DNA from: Acanthopleura granulata
Taxonomy: Eukaryota > Mollusca > Polyplacophora > Chitonida > Chitonidae
Assembly (NCBI GenBank): GCA_016165875.1
Contig: JABBOT010000004.1
Location: forward strand, 20,428,007-20,492,006
Length of the DNA stretch: 64,000 bases
Direction of reading: 5' to 3'
The position numbers and the translations under genes are program-made. Positions 63,051-64,000 of the stretch are shown one piece after another. A model generated the notes under the pieces. That model was not told the DNA's origin, did no database searches, and saw only the letters and a list, made by a program, of their open reading frames with translations. Within the stretch, counting starts at the first letter, position 1. Each line of letters starts with the position of its first letter.

Positions 63051-64000
63051 CGTGGAGATAAAAAAGACACAAAAGACACAAAGAACACTGCTGTGATTAA
63101 TCTTACTCAAAGCCCCAATTTTAAGGATAGGAGAAATTTCTAACCATTTCTGAAATTTTCTGTGCAGTCGCGTGAAAACTGTATCTTGAACGGAAAGATA
63201 TATATGTCTATAACTCTTACAAATACACACCCCTCGATGTACCAAGCAGTCACGAAACCCCCTATTAAATACAGGACATTTTTAACCATTTATGAAAGAC
63301 CCAGAGAAAAAATGTGGGATATTCGAAAGCATCACCTGCAATAAATCTATACAATCCAACCATTCTTAGCTTCAGCACCAATTTCGCCACTTAAGATTTT
63401 GTTCTTGGCAAGTACCAGGTAGACCTATATAGGGTTTAGCTGTCGCGAAGATATTTTCTCTAGTTACATCTGGCAAATGTCATAAGAATATATTGTCTGA
63501 TAAATAATGAAGAGTATTCTGTCATTTAAAGTCGGTTTCTGGTAATACCACAACGGCCAGCGGTTACCCGTACAGAATGAATGATTTTTCGATACACTAG
63601 TAGTCATACATATATTTGGTTCAGTACTAATATCTATGCTTTCAATATGGTGTGTCTTTTTCAAACTGGTGTAAACATAGGTCTACACAGGTTCCGATCG
63701 GATTAATCATACAAGTCTAACTTCAAATGCAACTACAAAATTAAGAATCCAGCTTGAAACTGTTTTTCCTCTGCAGAGCAACTCAACATTCGCCATGTAC
63801 ATTGTATGGGTTTTGGCTACTGATCATTGCAGAAACGTTAAATACCTCACTTAAAACCGTTGCAACAATAATTCCACGTAGGCCTACTTTGATCTGACGC
63901 GGTAAGAGACATACCGTTATGGCTCAGTATCGCTAGCCTAGGATACCGGTACCTTAAAGCATCTGCACAAGACAAGTGTTTGTACAGTAACCCTTTGCTT

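Larger units (their letters stand above)
59987..64000. other. Upstream region of NUP155, mostly without recognised genes
   Basis: Apart from the putative 5' exon near 63.0 kb and the weak + strand first-exon candidate at 61670-61800, I see only AT-rich non-coding DNA, simple tracts (poly-T near 62110-62170, gttgtt near 62708) and open frames without domains. Confidence 0.5.

Overview
This is eukaryotic nuclear DNA from an animal. Genes are split by many introns, with GT-AG boundaries plus one GC-AG boundary, and the sequence is rich in interspersed and tandem repeats. The gene content is two complete egg-coat-type zona pellucida (ZP) genes, the last exon of a third, and one complete NUP155 gene. 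Together with a decayed Ngaro/DIRS-like tyrosine-recombinase retrotransposon, this fits a mollusc. A vetigastropod such as an abalone, where families of small ZP proteins build the vitelline envelope, is my best guess, but that is inference and not a database result.

Layout. (1) 1-23.3 kb, + strand: a tandem array of ZP-domain genes. ZP-A is represented only by its last exon (953-1125). ZP-B is complete (nine exons, 5025-10237, 389 aa). ZP-C is complete (nine exons, 17737-22840, 376 aa). I rebuilt B and C exon by exon. All boundaries agree in phase, and three exons (42, 121 and 170 nt) have the same length in both genes, so they are clear tandem duplicates. Each protein has a signal peptide, a four-cysteine ZP-N, a ZP-C module, a dibasic furin-type site and one transmembrane helix with a short tail. 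Between B and C lie a dead Ngaro/DIRS-like element (about 11.0-13.8 kb, - strand) and a 150-bp hairpin element carrying two TGACGTCA palindromes.

(2) 25.2-60.0 kb, - strand: a complete NUP155 gene with 36 coding exons. The rebuilt CDS is 4152 nt (1383 aa), against about 1391 aa for the human protein. It is convergent with the ZP array. Its introns hold a 35-bp minisatellite, a 194-bp foldback element, hAT-like short inverted-repeat elements, SINE-like repeats, a four-copy tandem repeat and an unnamed repeat present three times.

(3) 60-64 kb: the upstream side of NUP155, with a probable 5' non-coding exon near 63.0 kb (- strand). There is also a weak hint of a + strand first exon with a TATA box near 61.7 kb.

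The ZP genes would act together outside the oocyte: secretion, furin cleavage, and polymerisation into the egg coat. NUP155 is a housekeeping scaffold of the nuclear pore and has no evident functional link to them. The most interesting biology is the tandem ZP family, whose members keep one gene skeleton while differing in glycosylation, cysteine number and cleavage site.
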